Of a stretch of DNA of 64,000 bases, positions 60,518 through 64,000 are shown in pieces. The notes beneath the pieces were generated by a model. That model was not told the origin of the DNA. It ran no database searches and was given only the letters and a program-made list of their open reading frames with translations. This stretch comes from Fen-1258 sp964441505 (GTDB lineage Bacteria > Bacteroidota > Ignavibacteria > Ignavibacteriales > Melioribacteraceae). The position numbers were made by a program, and so were the translations under genes. The stretch lies in NCBI GenBank assembly GCA_964441505.1, contig CAYTUV010000004.1, positions 1 to 64,000 of the forward strand, read 5' to 3'. Positions within the stretch are counted from its first letter, which is position 1; the number at the start of each line of letters is the position of its first letter.

Positions 60518-61724
60518 CTAAAACAACTTCAATGCTGTTTGCATTTTCATAAAACGAAAGCAGTTTATTCAAAACTTCATCAACAACCGCATCCGGACAA
60601 GATGCGCCGCTTGTTAGAGCTATTGTGATGGAATTCTTGTGGGGCAAAAAATTCTCTTTTGTAATTTCTTTTCGCTGATGAATATCAAAATGGCTGATTA
60701 ATCTTTCAGAAATAATTTTTTCGGCAGCGGAAATAAAGTAAGTAGCAAAACTTTCTTCGAGCAATTCAACAAGGTGTGTAGTGTTTGAACTGTTGTATCC
60801 GCCGATAACTATAGCGAGATCAGCTTCTCGTTTCAGTAAACCAATGGTTGCGCTTTGATTATCGTTCGTAGCGTAACATAGCGTGTCGCGCGTATCAGCA
60901 AAATGTTCTTTTAGATTTTCGATACCGTGTTTTTTTATCATTGTATCACGGAGAAGATCGGAGATCGCCTGTGTTTCTGATGCAAGCATTGTTGTCTGGT
61001 TTACAACTCCAATGCTCATTAAATCTTTTTCAACATCAAATCCATGCGAATATTTTCCATCAAAAAAGTTGTAGAATACCTCTTTGGGGCTATCTCCAAT
61101 GATAATTTTTGCAAGAACTTCCGCCTCTTCGATATTGCGAAGAATCATGGCTTTTGCATTTCGAATACTGTGAGAAAATGTCGCGCGGGTTTCTTCGTGT
61201 TTGGACTTTCCGTGAATTATCACCGTAAAATTTTTATTTCCCAAGACTTCCGCTCTTGTCCAGACCTTTTCGACAAAAGGGCAAGTTGTGTTATACTTGA
61301 GTGTATCAATTCCCTTCTCGTTCAGAAGTTGTTCGACCTCAAGAGTGGTTCCGAATGCCGGAACGATTACAACATCATCAGAATTTATTTCTTCCCAACC
61401 AATTAACTGATTTCCATACGTATCCAGGATGAATTGAATGCCCTGGCTTTGCAAGTCTAAGTTCACAACTGGATTATGAATCATCTCGCTCAATAGGAAA
61501 ATATTTTTACCGGGATTTTCTACTATTGTTCTATAGGCAATCTCGATGGCGTTTTCAACACCGTAACAAAAACCGAAGTGGCGAGCGATCAAAAATTTTA
61601 TCGGACCGAAATCAAGTTCCGTTGGGGTAAAATCTTTTTTGCGCGGATCATCGGATTTTCGCAACTCTTTCAGTCGAGAAATAATTGAGCTTCGGTAATA
61701 ATCAGGTATATCAAATTTTTTCAT
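60510..61724 (-). CDS. ispH: 4-hydroxy-3-methylbut-2-enyl diphosphate reductase, long form
   Basis: A 404-aa [4Fe-4S] enzyme for the last step of the MEP isoprenoid pathway. Three cluster cysteines are in FGFCYGVENA, NTTCPFVEKVW and DTLCYATNDNQSA; substrate motifs EMIHNPVV and GGYNSSNTTHL are also seen. The protein is about 90 residues longer than the E. coli enzyme, with an N-terminal extension (RLKELRKSDDPRKKDFTP) typical of long-form IspH from cyanobacteria and some other groups. ATG 61724 is preceded by a weak GGGTGA. Convergent with the small secreted-protein gene. Confidence 0.92.
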   Translation of the reverse strand: MKKFDIPDYYRSSIISRLKELRKSDDPRKKDFTPTELDFGPIKFLIARHFGFCYGVENAIEIAYRTIVENPGKNIFLLSEMIHNPVVNLDLQSQGIQFILDTYGNQLIGWEEINSDDVVIVPAFGTTLEVEQLLNEKGIDTLKYNTTCPFVEKVWTRAEVLGNKNFTVIIHGKSKHEETRATFSHSIRNAKAMILRNIEEAEVLAKIIIGDSPKEVFYNFFDGKYSHGFDVEKDLMSIGVVNQTTMLASETQAISDLLRDTMIKKHGIENLKEHFADTRDTLCYATNDNQSATIGLLKREADLAIVIGGYNSSNTTHLVELLEESFATYFISAAEKIISERLISHFDIHQRKEITKENFLPHKNSITIALTSGASCPDAVVDEVLNKLLSFYENANSIEVVLEK

Positions 61725-61785
61725 TCACCCGTTCCGGAATCAGCCGCTTGAGTATATTCTTGGTTATAAACAGAAATCACCATCA

Positions 61786-62640
61786 TTAGTTCATCTTAGA
61801 TTTAATCTGCTTCTCCAGAAAATCAACCTGAGAAACGAATGAATCCCAGTTCTTATCTGTGCGACCGATCTCCCGACATTTATCTATGTTTCTAAGCGCT
61901 TCTGTAAATTTATCCATTTTGAAAAGAACTTTCGCTTTTATATAAAAAGCGGTGTAGACCTTATTTATTGAAATCGCCCGGTCAATCCAGATTAATGCTT
62001 CTTTTAGCAAGAATTCATGATCTGCTGAATACTGTGCAGCGTTAGCATAGATGGACCAGTCATCCGGTCTTATCGCAATTTTTTCTTTAACTTTTTGGTA
62101 AAACTGTTCAGTTAAATCAATTTCTACTTTGAACCTAATTTGAAAATCATCCCAATCGAGAAGAACATTAACTGAGCTATCGGTTATTTCGGAAAACGAA
62201 AACTGGAGTCTTTCTGTAAAATTACCCTTAGATGACTTCACCTTAAGGCGCAACAAATCTTCGCTTTCATTATAGATCGTCCCCCAATTTTTGTAGGACT
62301 TATTCAAAATAACCGTCCAATCATTTTCGCTTGGAATAGTAAATAAGGAATATATTCCTGCCGGTACTTTATTTTCCTCAACTACAACATCCGTTGTAAA
62401 ATGAATTGTGGTTGATTCATTTGCCCCGGTTCGCCATATTTTGTTGTACGGAACAATATCGCCAAGTATCTTCCTTCCTTTTACGCCCGGTCTACAATAG
62501 TTAATGGTTATTGCTGTATACCCAATTGTTTGAGACACTGAGGCGCTGGGGCTTGGGCGGGGAAGAAATTCATCGCTTTGCGCTTTATACGTAACAGCAA
62601 AAATTAGAAGAATTATAAGAACGGAAAAATTACTTTTCAT
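61786..62640 (-). CDS. Secreted DUF2911 protein with TPR-like C-terminus
   Basis: A 284-aa protein. Signal peptide (VLIILLIFAVTYKAQ), then a DUF2911 domain (about 22-175: RPSPSASVSQTIGYTAITINYCRPGVKGRKI, VPYNKIWRTGANESTTIHFTTDV, VPAGIYSLFTIP), a common Bacteroidota periplasmic beta-sandwich of unknown role. The C-terminal ~100 residues are helical and TPR-like (IYANAAQYSADHEFLLKEALIWIDRAIS ... FYIKAKVLFKM). Protein-binding role inferred. AGAGGTAA precedes the ATG. Confidence 0.88.
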   Translation of the reverse strand: MKSNFSVLIILLIFAVTYKAQSDEFLPRPSPSASVSQTIGYTAITINYCRPGVKGRKILGDIVPYNKIWRTGANESTTIHFTTDVVVEENKVPAGIYSLFTIPSENDWTVILNKSYKNWGTIYNESEDLLRLKVKSSKGNFTERLQFSFSEITDSSVNVLLDWDDFQIRFKVEIDLTEQFYQKVKEKIAIRPDDWSIYANAAQYSADHEFLLKEALIWIDRAISINKVYTAFYIKAKVLFKMDKFTEALRNIDKCREIGRTDKNWDSFVSQVDFLEKQIKSKMN

Positions 62641-62786
62641 TGTTACCTCTATGATATAAAATAATTATCAGCCTGCCGGACAGGGGGAAGATTATCGGAA
62701 GTGATTCATCTGCCCATTGAAAGATAAAAAGATGGGGTCTGGGATTCCACAGATTAATATCACCACTTGCTTTCTAATTAGTAATC

Positions 62787-63700
62787 CTATCTTACCTTGT
62801 TTGAAAGAAAAGCATTCATCTTTTCCCTCATACCTTCAACTCCCTGCAGACCTCCCGTATGAAGAGCAATAATTGTTTTTCCTTCATTAAAAAATCCCTT
62901 TTTCGTCAGGTCATATATACCATACATCATTTTGCCCGTGTAGATGGGATCGAGCGGAATGCCATTTATTTCTTCAAACTGCTTTATGAATAATATTAAA
63001 TCACGATTTATTTTTGCGTAACCGCCGAAATGATAATCCAGATTTATAGACCAGTTGTAAAAATTATTTTCTGTGAAATCCGCGATTAATTGTTCTGTGT
63101 TTTTAACAAGAAAGAGGCCGCCACGTAGAGCGGAAAAACCAAGAATTTTTTTCTCGCCATTCGATCTGACTATTAATCCTGATATTGTTCCGGCTATTCC
63201 GCAAGAGGTGCATAGAATATCAAAATCATCCTTCATTGGCATTAGAATTTCGCCGCAGCCTTTTACTGCTAGCGAATTTGTTCCACCTTCCGGTATAATG
63301 TGAACATTGCCGAATTTATTTCTGATCCATTCAGTAAATTCGGGTAAGTGTTTTTTTCTATAGTCCGTTCTGCTCAAATAAATCAACTGCATTCCTTGCC
63401 CGGATGCGAATTCAAGAGTTGGATTAAGGGGCAGGTGTTCTTCTCCGCGAATTATGCCGATTGTATCAAAACCAAACTCTCTGCCCGCAGCCGCTGTTGC
63501 AAAAATATGATTTGAAAAAGCCCCGCCATAAGTAAGCAATGTGCTATACCCGCTATCGCGCGCGTGAACCAAATTGTATTTTAGCTTAAACTACTTATTT
63601 CCCGAAATTGCCGGATGTATCAAGTCCAACCGTTTCATAAAAATTTTCGCCGGCACCTCTTCGAGAAATTGAATAGGCTGAAGAATTGCTTTCGATAGAT
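62787..63700 (-). pseudogene. ACC deaminase / D-cysteine desulfhydrase family gene broken by an amber codon
   Basis: The C-terminal 260 residues (LLTYGGAFSNHIFATAAAG ... IPEGGTNSLAVKGC ... HTGGLQGVEGM) are a typical ACC-deaminase-family PLP enzyme, but the only open start (TTG 63572) would omit the PLP lysine. Upstream in the same frame lies IFMKRLDLIHPAISGNK, then TAG at 63591-63593, then FKLKYNLVHARDSG. The family has W at that stop (GNKW), so TGG changed to TAG directly after the Schiff-base Lys. The upstream frame runs to TAA at about 63750 with no good start; the conserved acidic residue before DLIHP is also Leu. Inactive unless suppressed or a sequencing error. Confidence 0.82.
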
Positions 63701-63966
63701 CTATTACTGATTCGAAATCCAGAAAAACCTCTATAATCGTGAAGCCATTTTAATAAAGGATAATAACTAATTCCAAGAAAACCGATTCGTGGAAATACTT
63801 TACGCCGGAGCGGGACTACTTTGTCCTGACAAAATTCCGCCTTAATTTAATAAGGTCATACTTGATATATCCCTTATTTATTAATATAATGTCCCCAAAA
63901 TACCTGGATAGATAATACTGTTGGTCTTTTTGAGCGACAGGGCCAAAAATAGATTGAGAGGAGATT

Positions 63967-64000
63967 ATGAAAAAAATAGAAGCAGTTATAAGACCTTTTA
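63967..64000 (+). CDS. glnB: P-II nitrogen regulatory protein, start only
   Basis: The 11 visible residues MKKIEAVIRPF match the invariant opening of P-II proteins (MKKIEAIIRPFK). AGAGGAG lies just before the ATG. The gene runs off the window. The ~260 bp upstream hold no gene; no sigma-54 site with correct spacing was found. Confidence 0.75.
   Translation, partial: MKKIEAVIRPF

Noticed and set aside
63591..63593. Programmed readthrough or pyrrolysine at the in-frame TAG
   Set aside because: The family residue is Trp, one base from TAG; no downstream stem-loop was evident and the upstream part lacks a start codon, so decay is simpler.
63921..63937. Sigma-54-like TTGG ... GAGC before the P-II gene
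   Set aside because: Spacing between GG and GC is nine instead of ten and the TTGGTC box is poor.

Overview
The window looks like chromosomal DNA from a Bacteroidota/Chlorobi-group bacterium, most probably an Ignavibacteria (Melioribacter-like) lineage. This is inferred from three large TonB-dependent receptors with carboxypeptidase-regulatory N-domains, a PorV/PorQ outer-membrane protein encoded beside a huge secreted protein with a C-terminal sorting-like domain, LytTR two-component pairs, a BatA-type vWA protein, a long-form IspH, and generally AT-rich DNA (one line counted in a native gene is about 37% GC). No rRNA, tRNA, CRISPR array or complete insertion sequence was found.

Layout. 1-2.8 kb: the start of a secreted protein and a LytTR/7TM histidine-kinase pair on the minus strand. 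3.4-11.2 kb: a minus-strand secretion/outer-membrane operon (small membrane protein, TonB receptor, 1111-aa secreted protein, PorV-like protein) closed by two hairpin terminators. 11.5-16.3 kb (plus): a second LytS/LytTR pair, a small secreted HEAT protein and an ABC-F ATPase. 16.5-26.6 kb (minus): DEAD-box helicase, histidine ammonia-lyase coupled to HflX, BatA/vWA protein, SpoIID-like protein and a serpin lipoprotein. 26.8-30.4 kb: TrhO, then small accessory genes (VOC, two membrane proteins, GNAT) separated by partial direct repeats. 30.5-36.4 kb (minus): a TonB receptor, ferritin-like protein, membrane-anchored HAD phosphatase and MbfA-like rubrerythrin/VIT1 protein, a plausible metal-handling neighbourhood. 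36.8-47.9 kb: an M28 peptidase/cyclophilin/FKBP fusion, gluzincin lipoprotein, a GC-rich PLP decarboxylase that looks acquired, lamin-tail protein, CoA-binding protein, sphingomyelin-synthase-like protein, stand-alone CarH-type B12 domain and GH13 amylase. 47.9-64 kb: an Oar-like receptor, M24 peptidase, dinB with a decayed dnaE, CDF transporter, dGTPase, a PAS kinase/NtrC pair next to a candidate sigma-54 promoter, IspH, a DUF2911 protein, a broken ACC-deaminase-family gene and the start of a P-II gene.

The most unusual signals are non-coding. A family of ~130-137-bp fold-back elements (3060-3196, 21388-21524, 36617-36745) keeps the same nested inverted-repeat architecture, while individual hairpin arms are replaced by unrelated but self-complementary sequence. 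A separate 153-bp MITE-like element with 13-bp perfect terminal inverted repeats ends an EF-P-like gene fragment. Gene decay is visible in three places: the EF-P-like fragment, dnaE, and the ACC-deaminase homologue, which has an amber codon directly after the predicted PLP lysine. Among proteins, the stand-alone B12 photoreceptor-type domain (intact Wx9EH motif, no DNA-binding domain) and the peptidase/cyclophilin/FKBP fusion deserve attention. In two places a two-component system is followed directly by a small secreted alpha-helical protein, suggesting a repeated genetic module.
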